Positions 22,557-35,089 of a stretch of DNA of 64,000 bases are shown piece by piece. The first letter of the stretch is position 1. Each line of letters starts with the position of its first letter. The notes below the pieces were generated by a model, which was not told where the DNA came from, searched no databases, and saw only the letters and a list, made by a program, of their open reading frames with translations. A program made the position numbers and the translations under genes. The DNA lies in assembly GCA_024138025.1 (NCBI GenBank), contig JAMXBD010000055.1, positions 1,054,001-1,118,000 of the forward strand. The letters run 5' to 3'. Source of the stretch: Combretum micranthum. Lineage: Eukaryota; Streptophyta; Magnoliopsida; Myrtales; Combretaceae.

Positions 22557-25500
22557 AATCTATTTTGTTTTTGCAGGAACATGAAACTAAAATCAAAGGA
22601 ACATAGTATCTTGATAGTGGATGTTCCCAACATATGATAGGAAATGCTTCATTATTCAATAGCATTACATGGGAAGAAAAAGGATATGTAAAATTTGGCG
22701 ATGACAATAGAGGTAAAATCGTAGCAACTGGAACAATTGGTATGCCTCCTCATACTATAGAAAATGTTTACTTAGTAAAAGGCTTGAAACATAACTTATT
22801 AAGTATCAATCAGCTATGTGATAAAGGATATAAAATGGTTTTTGAAAAAGATAAATGCTTTGCCTTTAGTGAAAAAGGTATAAAATTATTTGAAGGCTTT
22901 AGAAAGAAAAATATATATTTGATAAAACCTGATAAAGTGAAGATGCATGTTGCTTGTTATCTATGAATGCTTATATTTTGTTTGACATAAACACTAGGAC
23001 ATGTTAATTTTAATCAATTAGAAAAATTATCTAAAAAGAATATAATAAGAGGTTACCTAAAATAAATATTAAACAGATGTGAAATGTGATACATGTTTAA
23101 AAAATAAAATATATCTGTTTCTCATAAAAGTAAAAATGCAATAACAACTAAAAGACCTCTTGAGTTGTTGCATCTTGATCTTTTTGGACCTACTAGAACT
23201 CTTAGCATGGGTGGATGTAAATATGGATTTGTTGTTGTGAGATTATTCGAGATATACTTGATTATGTTCTTACACATAAAAAGGATACCTTTGATTTTTT
23301 CAAAAATTTGCAAAACAAATACAAAATGAAAAAGAGTTTCCATAATTAGTCTACGAACTGATCATGAACAGAGTTTCAAAATTCAAATTTATAAATTTTT
23401 GTGAAGAACATGGATATCTCATAACTTCTCAGCTCCATATACACCTCAACAAAATGGAGTTGTAGAACGCAAAATATAACTATACAAGAAATGACTAGAT
23501 CTATGTTAAATGAAAGTGGTTGCTGAGTATTTTTGGCAGAAGCAGTGTCTACAGCTTGCTATATTATCAATCAGTGTATATTCGACCCATGACATCAAAG
23601 ACTGCTTATGAATTGTTTCGAGGTAAGAAGCCTACTGTTTCTTATTTTCATGTTTTTGGATCTAAATGTTTTGTGAAAAAGAATGCTCACAATCTTGGTA
23701 AGTTCGATGAAAGATTTGAAGAAGCACTATTTTTATGTTATTCTTTAAATAGTCGTGCTTATCGTGTGTATAACAAATCATCAAAAATTGTTGAGGAATC
23801 AATTAATGTTAAGTTTGTTGAAGATACAAAGGATGGCGAATCAGATGAAGAAAAGGATTTCAATCCTAAAGCAGAAACTAGTACAGAACCTATATCTGAA
23901 ATATCTAACCTTCCAGAAGTTAAGTCAGAAGTAAGAACAGAAGGTACTTCGGAAGTTGTAAGGTCTAAACCAGAAACTTCTAAAGCTTGGAAATACAAAT
24001 CCGTTCATCCTTCTGAACAAATAATTGGTAATATACAGACTGGTGTTCAAACAAAAGGTAAGTTACAAGATTTTGAAAATCATTTTGTTATGTTATCTGA
24101 AATTGAACCTAATAATATTGATGAAGCATTAAAAGATAATAGTTGGATTGATGTCATGCAAGATGAATTAAATCAATTTCAAAGAAATAATGTATGGAAT
24201 TTTGTTCCTAAACCTAAAAATAAATCTATAATAGGGACTAAATGGGTGTTTAAAACAAGTTGGATGAAAATTGTATAATAGTTAGAAATAAAGCTAGATT
24301 AGTAGCTAAGAGTTACTCACAAGAAGAAGGAATTGACTTTGAAAACATATGCACTTATTGCTAGATTAGAAGCAATACGTCTGATGCTTGCATATGCATG
24401 TTAAAAAATTTTAAAGTTTTTCAAATGGATGTAAAAAGCGCATTTTTAAATGGATTTATTAAATAAGAGGTATATGTTGAACAACCTCCTGGTTTTGAAG
24501 ATCATTTTAAAAATGATTATGTTTTCAAATTAAATAAAGCTTTATATGGTTTAAAACCAGCCCCAAGGGCATGGTATGAAAGATTAAGTCTGTTTTTAAT
24601 TTCAAAAGGTTTTCAAAAAGAAACAGTTGACACAGTATTGTTTTTAAAAACCTTTGAACAAGACATACTGATTGTACAAATATATGTAGATGATATCATA
24701 TTTAGTTCTACTAATGAAATATTTTGTCAAGATTTTGCTAAGGAAATGCAGACAGAATTTGAAATGTCAATGATGGGTGAATTGACGTTCTTTTTTGGAC
24801 TACAAATTAAACAATCTAAAGAAGGAATCTTCATTCATCAACAAAAGTACACAAAGCAAATTCTAAAGAAATTTGGGTATGAAGGATGTAAAGGAGCTGC
24901 AACTCCCATGAGTACTTCAACAAGGTTAGATTCTGATTCTAATGGGAAAAAGGTAAATGAAAAGTTATATAGAAGTCTCATTGGTTCTTTATTATATTTA
25001 ACTGCATCCAGACCTGATATTCTGTTTAGTGTATGTTTGTGAACGAGATTTCAAAGTGCACCAACAGAAACACATTTAACAGCTGTAAAAAGAATTTTCA
25101 AGTACTTGATAAACATTTCAAAATTGGGCAGTTGGTACCCTAAAAATCAAATTTTTGATTTGATAGGTTACTCAGATGCAGATTATGCTGATTGCAAAAT
25201 TGATAGAAAAAGCACATCTGGTACTTGTCAATTCTTAGGTGACAAATTAGTTTCTTGGTCCTCTAAGAAATAAAATTCTGTTGCCTTATCTACAGCTGAA
25301 GTAGAATATGTTTCTATTAGTAACTGTTGTGCTCAAATGCTTTGGATTAAACAACAATTACAAGATTATGGTTTAAATTATAAAAATATACCTGTTAAAT
25401 GTGATAATACAAGTGCAATTAACTTGACAAAAAATCCAGTACATCATTCTAGGTCAAAGCATATAGAAATTAGACATCACTTTATTAGAGATCACATAAA

Positions 25501-25627
25501 TAATGGAAATATTAATGTTGAATTTGTATCGACTGAAAATCACTTGGCAAACATTTTTACTAAACCCCTTGAAAAATTAAAATTTGAATTTATAAAAAAT
25601 GAAATTGGAATTTGTTGTCCGTTTTGA
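22557..25627 (+). pseudogene. pol: copia pol: protease, integrase, RT, RNase H, degraded
   Basis: The protease active site is YLDSGCSQHM at about 22607-22636 (D at 22613), with LKHNLLSINQL near 22787 in the gag-pre-integrase part. The integrase HHCC region lies at 22990-23110 with stops; the core has LDLFGPT near 23173 and PQQNGVVER near 23446-23472. The integrase C-terminal part is open from 23520 and contains FRGKKPTVSYFHVFGSKCFV. RT begins EALKDNSWIDVMQDEL near 24125, with FQMDVKSAFLNG near 24421 and catalytic YVDD at 24683-24694. RNase H has GYSDADYAD near 25164, STAEVEY near 25292 and LTKNPVHHSRSKHIEIRHHF near 25425-25485, ending at 25627. Integrase lies before RT, as in Ty1/copia. Stops and shifts in integrase and around 24280 and 25270 prevent expression. 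Confidence 0.9.
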
Positions 25628-25818
25628 AAAAGTTTTTTTTGGAAATTATGTTTTATCTCCTCCTTTACGTAACATTAAAGACTTTCATCTAATTTTTCTC
25701 GGTTCTCTACAACTTTAAAAAAAATGATTTTTAAACGATACATGCATTTCGTTTTTGGCAAAACAAATATTCTTTCAACTTCTCTTATTCTGTTTTTGCA
25801 AAATCTCTCAAAACATCA

Positions 25819-27442
25819 ATGGCGCCCAAGAAATCCGATTGTCTTCGTCAAAAAGGATTCAAAACAAAACCCTCAATCACACCATTAACAATACATGATG
25901 AAACTTCCGATTCTAACCAAGATACACCGATAGTACGGCCTTCAGACTCTAAAACTGTTCCAAATCTAGATTCCTCAAAAACGTCAAAGGGAAAAAGAAA
26001 GGATGTTTCTTCATCTTCCAAGGGCAAAGAAAAGGTTAATGAAGTTAAGGACACAAGTTCAAGAGCAAAGTTGGCTACCTCTAAGAAATTACCCAAAACT
26101 CCTCCACAAAGTTCTGGAAAAAATTCTGGCAAAAATTCTGTCAGCCGTCGCAAAAATGAGGTTTGTGGTTGCAGTTTTATCGATTTCAATTACTTTACAA
26201 GTAACGGGTTCTATTAGGATGAGTTGCTGGAGCCAATTGGATGCATGAATATGTGTTCTTTGCAATTAGTGGTTTTTAGCAAATGCGTGAAGCAATTTTA
26301 TTGGAATTTAGCGATACCAATGATAATGAGTTAGATTCTATTGTTTGTAATCAAGAAATTACAATTTCTAGGACAGACATTATTAAACGCTTTAATATGC
26401 ATGATGCTAATGATGACCCTGAGATAGTCAATATGAGTAGGAATGAACTTTTTGCCGCTGTAAATGGAGGGTTAGATATGGATTATGGCAAGGAGGCAAT
26501 GATCATAGACTTTGAGTTATTTCCTAGGATACTACACAAAGTTATAATCGAGTGTATATGTCCAAGAAAAGGAAGTTTTACCTCCATGTCTATTGATCAT
26601 GCTCAAATTATATATGCCATGATGAAAAAGAAGAAATTAGATATTCCCTCTCGGATTATAGATCAAATTTGGAAGAATCAAGAAAGTATGATTTTTGCAA
26701 GCTTGTTGATGAAAATCTTTGAGTTTAAAGATATTAATTTACCTTCTAGTGCAACAGAACCTATTAAGTTGAAAAGAATTGGGAAAGAAGATCTTCATCA
26801 TATGTCAATCTATGTGAAAGATTGTTTGTGGTATGCTAACGATGGATCACATTATATTGATGAGAAACATAGGGTTAAGAAAATTCCTTTCGGATCCTCA
26901 ACACCAGCTGTTCAAATGTCAGAGGAACATCCAGAGGCTAGTGTGGATGCTAATGTTGAAAAATCAAAGAAACAAAAAATAAATGAAAGTGGAAGCTCTT
27001 CTTTATTAAACACTAAGTCTCTGAACCTTGATGAACTTAAGAATATGATTCAAGAATCCATCAAGGGTGAGTTGAAAGATCTTATCCATATCCTGTGAAG
27101 GACAAGCTCAGAGCCTTTCAAGGAATAGAACAAAAGAATAACCTTGATTTGATCAAACAAGTCAAAGATTCCAAGAAACTCCTCACTGATTTCAAAAGTT
27201 ATAGGATTCTTTATGATGAATTTAGTGAAAATATCAATTGGGATCTTGATCATAGTGTCACAAATTTTAATCACTTGGTAGATCAACTACGGAAAGTTGG
27301 AGAATCTATTACATCACGGTTTAATCATCTTGATTCAAAGATAGATCAAAATATCAAGGCTGCAAAAAATGTTCAAAGAGAAATTCAACTATTCCTTAAA
27401 GCTCATTTTCATAGTATATTCGAAAGGGAGCTCATGTCATAG
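25819..27442 (+). pseudogene. Third ORF of the SIRE-type element (env-like / plant-transposon-protein domain), frameshifted
   Basis: Three open stretches in three frames follow each other with no other feature between: 25819-26217 (starts MAPKKSDC; Ser/Lys/Pro-rich), 26283-27098 (271 codons) and 27095-27442 (115 codons, helical, coiled-coil-like). The join near 26210-26283 stays protein-like across a shift and a TAG. The central part contains FPRILHKVIIECICPRKGSF and HAQIIYAMMKKKKLDIPS, resembling the 'putative plant transposon protein' domain found in retrotransposon extra ORFs. SIRE1 elements carry such an ORF at this place, once called envelope-like. I see no signal peptide and no convincing membrane segment, so an envelope role is not supported here. 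Confidence 0.7.
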
Positions 27443-27629
27443 ATTTGGAATCCTTACTCGAGAAGCCTTCAGTCAAGCCTTCACTCTCTTCACCCTCTCC
27501 TCGAAAAACAAGAAAAAATTGATCTGTTATGTATTTTCAATAACTTTCTGTTTTCTAAAACACTTTATCTTTAAATACTTTCTGTTTTTGTCTTCTTTTA
27601 ATGTTTTCAGTTCTCTTAAGCACAAATTC

Positions 27630-27775
27630 AGGGGGAGTTTAATTTTTTATGACAACAAAAAGGGGGAGAAAGTTTAATGTATGTTATGTTCTGCTAATAC
27701 TATGTATTATGTGCTGCTATGGCTAATAATTTTTAAGTGATAGAAATGTTTTGTTATCATCAAAAAGGGGGAGAA
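27630..27775 (+). promoter_or_regulatory. Polypurine tract cluster before the 3' LTR
   Basis: The actual plus-strand primer site is probably aaaaagggggagaa (27762-27775), directly against the LTR's TG. Two near copies lie upstream: agggggagttt at 27630-27640 and aaaaagggggagaaag at 27657-27671. Repeated tracts of this form are a known trait of SIRE-type elements. Confidence 0.75.
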
Positions 27776-30700
27776 TGTTAAGTTCTCTAATAATATTTTG
27801 ATGATAACAAAAGGAAGATTAATTGTTTCTAAGTATGATTGAACGGAAGCTTATTCAGAACCTTTGATAGTTGTATAAATAAGTCAAAGCTATTTCAGAA
27901 GGTTCGTTTAAGCTTTGGTATCTAAAGAAAGTCTTTCAGAAGCATTTTCAGATTTTCAGTAAAACTCATATATGCTAGTCAGAAGCATTTTCAGAATTTA
28001 CGTTAGTAGACATATATGCTTATCAAGTTAGTCAGAGGCAATTTCAGAACCTTCTTCAATAGAAAGATAAAGTTAACAAAAGTTGTTTCATAACCTTTAA
28101 AGTTGGATACGATTTTTTTTGTTGATCTTAAAGGTGATTAAAACTTTGTTTTAATTTTGTCAAGACACGGCTTTATTTGTCGAAGTATATTTGGGTAATA
28201 TACTTGATGTATTACACTAAAGATGGATTTAATATCATGGAGATTAAATCACTTCAAGATGTTTTCAAGTTTTTCTATATAGATAAAATAATTTGATTTT
28301 TCAAATTATTTTTACCTAAATGCATGAATTATTTATTTTATGACAAAATTATCATGATGTTTTTCTATGATAAGATTTGTTATACAAGTAAAGAGATGAA
28401 GGATAAGGTTTGTCACGCCCCGAAAGGTACCCTAAACGTGACAGTCCGCTACATATGGTATTAAAAGTTAAGAATGACTTCCTGAAGTCATGCGAAAGTT
28501 TTCAACACCATATGTAAGACGTCTATTACAACAATAGAAGACACCGGTGGGATGTATAGTATGAGATAGTAAATACAACATGCAAGAATCTAAATAAACA
28601 TCCAATTTATCATTAAGAGAATATAATCCTTACATAATCTTAGGGGTTTTCCTTTATAATTCTCCAAACAATCATAATAACAACTTAATCTTTCTCACAA
28701 CCAAATAATACTAACATTATAAGATATTGAAGGATGATTAACCTAAGATCTTCAAAAGATTTCCAAAAGCTCTTCTAAAACATCATCGATCTCGAGTATA
28801 TGAAATCTTCGGGCATAAAAAGATATAGTCCTGTTACAACAAAGGTCTATCGGAGTATAAGCATAACTAACTTAGTAAGAATATTCCTAACTCAACGTAC
28901 TTGTATAAATGATTTCAAACAAGTTATTAAATAAGCATATGAATGCATCAAGCAAGTGATCAAGCAATACATATGATCTACCGAAAATTATATGTTTGAA
29001 TGGATTTACCCCTCCATTCAGGGTTAGGTGTTCCAGGCTCTTTAAAACCCATCTTTAAATCCAACTTATGTAGTTTATTTCAGGCGCCTGCTCGCTCATC
29101 TCAAGATAGTTCTTCAGGCTCCTAATTGCCCATCTTGCAGATTTTTGGCTACTGCATACCCAGCTACTTAACTCTTGTCCCATCGAGAATAGCAGCTCAT
29201 GCAATGAAACTAACTACGTGATATGCATGAATCTATTAGTATAATTCGTAGTATATGTTTAAAGTAATTTAAAGGTGATTACAGAATTTTGCACACACTC
29301 CAACAGAATAATAGTAAAACATAAGTTAATTAACAACGATTCATGCCTCGGTATGCTTAACATTCTTTCAACCAATATTATTATACATAATTCATTTCAT
29401 ATTTTCCTACTTCTAGTGCCTCTAGCAACAAGCACAACAAAGTACGAAAAAAGGTAGGAAATAAACTCACCTGACCATGGGGATCTATCTCTCTTATGGA
29501 TGAGTCGATCGATAAATCCACTAATCAAAATAATCTTCGAGTATGAATACTCCTCCTCGGGATCACCTAATCAAGAAGAATACCCATAATGAGTATTTCT
29601 TATTGATTCTATGGTACTTATCAAAATCTATGTCTTAAGATCGTTAAAATTCGTATAGAAGGTAATTCCAACTTAAAACGGCCATAACTTGGTCATTTTA
29701 ACTCGGAATTGCGCATATAATATACTTTTTTTACCTACTCGAAAAGATCTATCCATTTCTAAGGCTTTTTTGTCATAAAAAGCCATTTTGGTTGGAAAAT
29801 ACTATGGTACAGAATTGTTACGAATTTATAGTTCACAAAATATGATTTTTCCAAACTTTACTTTACTCAAAAATCCTTAAGCAAAATAAATGGACATATA
29901 TATAGTTGAAAAATCCTTTGAACATATATTTATACTCATATGTATGCATGATTTTGATAGTTTTGTCTCGATATTGGTATTTCATAACAATTTGTCTTTG
30001 ATGGTTTTTTTTTTAAATGATAAAACTTTTGAGAATTTCTCATTTTTGAATTGTTAGAAGGAAAATAAAAATATATTTGAGTTGTTATGAGTAAATGTTT
30101 TATTATTATTTAATTTCCTCACTTTCTAAAAGTAAATTCATTTTAAAAAATTTTGGTTCTTTAAGTTTCTACTAACTTTATCTCTAGTGATAAGCTTTTC
30201 AAAATATCCTTTAAATTTTTTATGTGGTCAAATATTTAAAGTAATATTAAATGTACATTTTTCCTTTTATTTTTATATCATTTCTCTTCTTTAGAAAATG
30301 GATATACCTTTAAAACTTTACTTCCTTGGCAAATTTTATTTTTCTAAGTTGGTTTTCAAAATAGTGAGTTGATTTTATCTTGGTTTGAAAAACTTGTTTT
30401 ATTCTTAATATTTGTTAAATGGTAGCACAATTCCTTTGGACAGGTTTATAAGAAAAGCTTTCTTCCTAAAGAATTGTTAACATTAGAACTTTAGTAAAAT
30501 TTCATTCTAATTTTGAAAAGAGAACAACAATTATAAAATTGAAGTTTTGAAGATGTTTTCATAGTATGTGATTTTCAAAGTTTATAATGAATCTCTTTAA
30601 GTCTTAAAAAAAGTATGGTTGAGTTAAAATCTTAAGTTCAAGACTAAAAATTTTATCTTTATGGAGCATTAAGTTTGGTTTATAAAAGAAAAGAATTCTT

Positions 30701-33625
30701 TTTATTATTTTGAAGAAATCTACATTACTACTTTATTCTAGAAATTATGATTAGCTTATCTTATGAAAAGAGTTTGAAAACAAAGCTTAGATCTCTTGTT
30801 AAAAATTCCTTTTGTTAAGAAATCTAGTTTATTTCTTTATTTGAGAAAGAACCCATTTTTATTTATTTTTTGCTTAAGACAACAACAATATAATCATGCG
30901 TGAATATGATTATGTAGCAATGTAAAAGTACATAATAAAATAGAAAGAAATACTTGTAAGTAAATAAACATAAATAAAATAGTCAAGCATTGGGAACCTT
31001 AGCTTCATCAAGGTATCCCAGTCATGTATTTGGAGCCTTAGCTTCATTAAGACAACCCGGGACTAAGAATAGATTAGTTCCAAAAGAAAAAGAAAAGAAA
31101 AGAAAGAAAGAAAATTGTTTTGACTTGATATGGACAAGTCTAAGACTAGAAAGACTAGTCTTAATAAATTGCATAAAACAAGTAAATAAATAAATTGCAA
31201 AACATGAAAGTAAATAAATAACAAATGAGTTTATATGCTCTAAATAAATATATATACATAGTATACATAATATTATATAAGTTAGGTTAGAGCAAAAATA
31301 ATAATAACAATAACAACAATATAACAACATAATGTAAAATAGGAACATGAACAAAAACAAAACATGAATATATTGTTGCTTCTTTAACTCATATGAGCCT
31401 GAAAAATACACTAAGCTCATGCTAAGTTATATGAACATGATAAAGAATATAGGTATAATTTTTACCTAAGGTTTAATGAAAGGTTTGAAAAAGAGATGAA
31501 TGGGTTTTGTTATTTTCTTTTTGAAGAGTAGAAATTTGGTAGAGAGTGTTTTGAGAGAGATTTGTTGGAGAGAGGTTTTGAGAGAGTATTTTGGTAGAGT
31601 TTTGTTATGTAAAATGGATGTGTGAAAGAATGAAGGAAGAATGGGGTATTTATAGAATTTTTGGAGTGAATTTTAGATGTAATAAAATAAATTGAAAAAG
31701 AAAAATAATTTAGAAAAGAGAGATGGGGCTGGCGCATATTCTTGAGAGAGAGAGAGAGGATTTTTTATTTGTTTTGTGATTTTTTGTAAAGAAAAGAAAT
31801 AATGTGCAAGGTTTGATGTGAATAAAGTTGTATTGGAAATGTAAAAAGGAAGAAAATAGGTATGTAGGTAGTAAGAAATAGGTATAAAAAAAGTAGAGAT
31901 AGTGAAATAATAATGAATAGTAGGAATAGTACTATAAATAGTAGACTAGACATATAAAATACCGGTAGTAATAAAAATACGCGTAAACGAGCTATATCTG
32001 TTATTTTTAGTTACCGAAAAATTTAAAACTGATATTTTTGAAATCCTTGTTTAATTACGAGTCTTTTAGTGTTATTGGAATGTTATTATTATTATTTCAA
32101 GCTCCGGGACACGCTTTTCGAGAACTGATCCTGTTTGAGTCCGAAGGACACTCGAGATTCGCGAATCTGATATTTTTATGTTACCCTGTATTATTACGAA
32201 CTAATTTAAGCCATTAACTTAATTCGTTTTCTAGGGTTTAACAATGCGAGATTGCCGGAGTTGAAATTGTTTAATTGTCTTGACCTTTGTTGACTTTTGA
32301 AACTCCGATTTGACTAGGGTTAGGATTTAATCATCTTTGCCATAGAAATTGAGGGGTTTAAGGGATCGGATAGGCAGATCTTTTCATGTTCGGATTTTCG
32401 AATCGATCAATTATTGAACTTTCTTTTTTTTTTTGAAAATTTTCTTATGAAATCCCGTGATCGAAATTGATTTAAGGTTCGGTTTAATCTGGGTCAAACT
32501 TTAGGGTTTCGATTCGATATTCCAAAACATTATTGAAAAATTCGAGGGCTTACAAGGTTTGTTACAAAGAATAGGTCTTCATAGTTTTTTTAATATCACA
32601 ACCATCTTTTTGGATAAAGTTTACAATATCAAGTTTGTTTGTTCAAATCTATCAAGAAGCTTATGATAAGAATATCTTGGTAACTACTGAAGCTTATCAC
32701 ATTAGATAAGGAAGATTTGATTTTTGAAAATTCACCTGGAAGATTATGTTTCGGCAAAGATATATAAAAAAAGATATTGTTAGTTTTGTTTCTTTCATTT
32801 CAGAAAATCTCGTGAAGAACGATAACCTCGGTTTCAAATATGAAGAGAAGATCACAGTGGTTATAACAAGATTTCTTCGAGTTTATCTAAAGTTAGGATT
32901 ACAAGAGAAGATCTCGGTACATCTAATATCTTGGATGAAGATCATAATAGTTTATATCATTTCAAATTAAAATTAAAATTACAACAGAAAAGGAAGAGAA
33001 GATCATGTCATATTTATCCATCTTTTCAAAACAGAAGAAGTTTTTTTTTACGATTTTTGCTGGAAATAGCCATTGGTGCTTAAGAGATATATTTAAGGAA
33101 TCAGAAGCAAAAATAGAAAGCACAGAACAAGCATTTAGATTCACATAAAAAGAAGAATTTCTTCTTTCGCAAAGAGCAGCTTACTCTTATATTTTTATTG
33201 AGCTTAGTTTGTAGAGGAACTATATATTTTTAAATCTGAAAGATTTGTTACTTCTTGAGAAGTGTGTGAGAGTTATTTATCACTATAGTTGAGTGTTAGC
33301 TTAGAGTTTAAGCTAGGAGACTCAATAGCGAGACATTGCCAAGACGGTGGCTTGATTGTACTCTCATTTGAATTTTGATATAGTGAAACACCACCGGTAA
33401 AGACAACCGGGACCCCGGCGTGGAGCTGGAAGATGGACTGACGCACAAGGCGGAACCACTATATTTTGCTGCCTGATCTTCTAACTCTGATCTTTTAATT
33501 ATTGCATTTTATTTATTTAGTTGTTCTCACGGTTTGCAACAATATTTTGTTTTTATTTAAAAGAGGTGAAAATTTTCATATAATAATCAATTCACCCCCC
33601 TCTGATTACTTTAATGGGACCAACA
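27776..33625 (+). repeat. 3' LTR of the SIRE-type element, interrupted by a solo LTR
   Basis: The LTR runs 27776-28410 and resumes at 32555-33625, ending gggaccaaca. The middle (28411-32554) is a foreign insertion with its own target duplication. LTR sequence alone adds up to about 1.7 kb, matching the 5' LTR. A short duplication-like extra near 33440-33480 (ggcggaaccactatattttg) is absent from the 5' LTR. Confidence 0.9.
28411..32554 (-). mobile_element. Solo LTR, about 4.1 kb, probably Ty3/gypsy
   Basis: The insertion reads tgtcacgccccg at its left end and gagggcttaca at its right end, both fitting TG...CA. It is flanked by a 5-bp duplication, aggtt (28406-28410 and 32555-32559), interrupting otherwise continuous LTR sequence. 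A minus-strand TATAAATA box (31647-31654, followed by cccc) indicates transcription toward lower coordinates. No gag or pol, primer site or second LTR is present, so this is a solo LTR left by LTR-LTR recombination. Related plus-strand sequence occurs at 42718-43670 and 61375-64000. The open frames inside (29275-29457, 31022-31420, 31510-31953) are not genes. Confidence 0.8.
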
Positions 33626-33630
33626 AAAGA

Positions 33631-34748
33631 CTAATTCAATTTCTAAATCTACACTAAAAATTTACAGTAAGTATTGAGACCCAAAGTTAAATTGAAAAAG
33701 AATGTGAGTAAACTTCATTTTACTATAAAAAAAAAAAAAATCCTCTAAATCTCCCTCTTCACACTTACTTTTGCTTTCACTATTTCATTCTCTTTATCAC
33801 TACACCTGCATAAACATATTATTACTAACTACTTAACACTAGCATTTCGCCTTTGCCAACACATGATTTTCATCTTTAGTATAGTTTGCAATTTAACTAT
33901 ATTATCATCTTTAGCCTTTGAGACATTATCTCGCTCCTTCACAGTTACCCATGGATCTTAACATTTCGCACAATTCATTCGAGATATCAACATTTAGGAA
34001 TAGTTTCATTTAAGGTCAATATTTCAAATAATTAAAAAGATGAATCAACATTCCGTAAAGTCAGTCAAATAATGTATTAATAATTGACCATTAATGAAAA
34101 CAAGGAAATTTAATTGAAAACTAATCCAAATGTTGATACTTAAATGAACTTCGCAAAACGTTGATACCTCATTTGATTCGCTTTGCAAAATATTGATTTC
34201 TCTTTTTAACTACTCGAAATGTTGATACCTCTTAGTGTAATTTACCCAATTATTATTTGATATGTAGTTTCCTCTTTGGTTAGGGATATCTCCACTGACT
34301 TGATCACTCTTATCCTCCTTGATAGTATGTTTTAACATATTGTTCACCTTTTGAAACTCAACCTCCTCTTTTTTGAACTTTCACTTGATTTGAACTTCTA
34401 CAAGGAAGAGTATATGCAATAGTATTTGTTTCTTGGAAGATGATTTAGATTTGTTTTAGGAGTTGATGGTGTATGTTGTGTGCTTCAAGGGACAATTTTT
34501 GTTGAAACAGATGCTAGTTCTCTCGATATGGAATTATAGTAACTTTGATAATGGTGTGCCACCAACCAATATCCATGTACTGTATGTTGCAATGTACTAT
34601 ATGGATGCGTCAGATGAGTCGTTATAGAGTAGCTAACCCATCCATCATCGCTAAAAACCTTATAAGCTTTAACCCTATAGGATTGTGGGTATGTGTTATA
34701 CTTATACTTATGTTTAGCTGAAACACTATAGGACTTAGCTATACTATA
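33631..34748. other. Flank of the copia element, nothing recognised
   Basis: AT-rich DNA without a supported coding region. The minus-strand open frame 34485-34760 (91 codons, Tyr/Ser-rich) has no recognisable domain and runs into a repeat. Confidence 0.35.
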
Positions 34749-34916
34749 GCTAGTGTCCAAACATTAGATTAGCCATAAGGCATGGAATCATTAAGCTAGT
34801 ATGATTAGAGAATTGGTTATGTAAACTATACTAGTGTTTGGACATAGGTTTTTTTTTTTTCCATATGATTTGAAAGTTTTTATCGTGGTATAATGAGCTA
34901 GTGTCCAAACATTAGA
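34749..34916. repeat. Short inverted/direct repeat cluster, MITE-like
   Basis: The 20-mer gctagtgtccaaacattaga occurs identically at 34749-34768 and 34897-34916. An inverted relative, ctagtgtttggacata, lies between them at 34831-34846. The first copy and the inverted copy enclose about 60 bases, like a tiny inverted-repeat element. The family is not identified. Confidence 0.4.
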
Positions 34917-35089
34917 AGTTCATAATTTTCTAGACTTGTTTTGCAGGTGCTGTTTAGAGGATAGCCTATGGTGTTGAGACAATAATTGATTATAAAAAAG
35001 GGAAAAAGCCTCATTTAATACTTGAACTTTGACAAAATAGGCAATTAGGTGCTTGCACTTTTCAAAAGACCAATGTCACACCTAATTGA

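Larger units (their letters stand above)
18973..33630 (+). mobile_element. Ty1/copia retrotransposon of SIRE/Maximus type, with a nested solo LTR
   Basis: The element has TG...CA LTRs (18978-20638 and 27776-33625) flanked by a 5-bp target duplication, aaaga, at 18973-18977 and 33626-33630. A tRNA-Met primer site follows the 5' LTR and a polypurine tract precedes the 3' LTR. Domain order is gag, protease, integrase, RT, RNase H (integrase before RT, hence Ty1/copia). A long extra ORF between RNase H and the 3' LTR, repeated GGGGGAG tracts and 1.66-kb LTRs point to the SIRE/Maximus lineage. All ORFs are broken. The nested 4.1-kb solo LTR inflates the 3' LTR; without it the element would be about 10.5 kb, normal for the lineage. 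Confidence 0.9.

Noticed and set aside
25848..26189. 113-codon minus-strand ORF
   Set aside because: Antisense to the Ser/Lys-rich start of the copia third ORF; no domain.
28411..32554. Insertion in the copia 3' LTR as a Mutator element with a 9-bp duplication (aaggtttgt)
   Set aside because: The TG...CA ends with an exact 5-bp duplication, an LTR-type TATA box and other copies starting at the same ends fit a solo LTR better.
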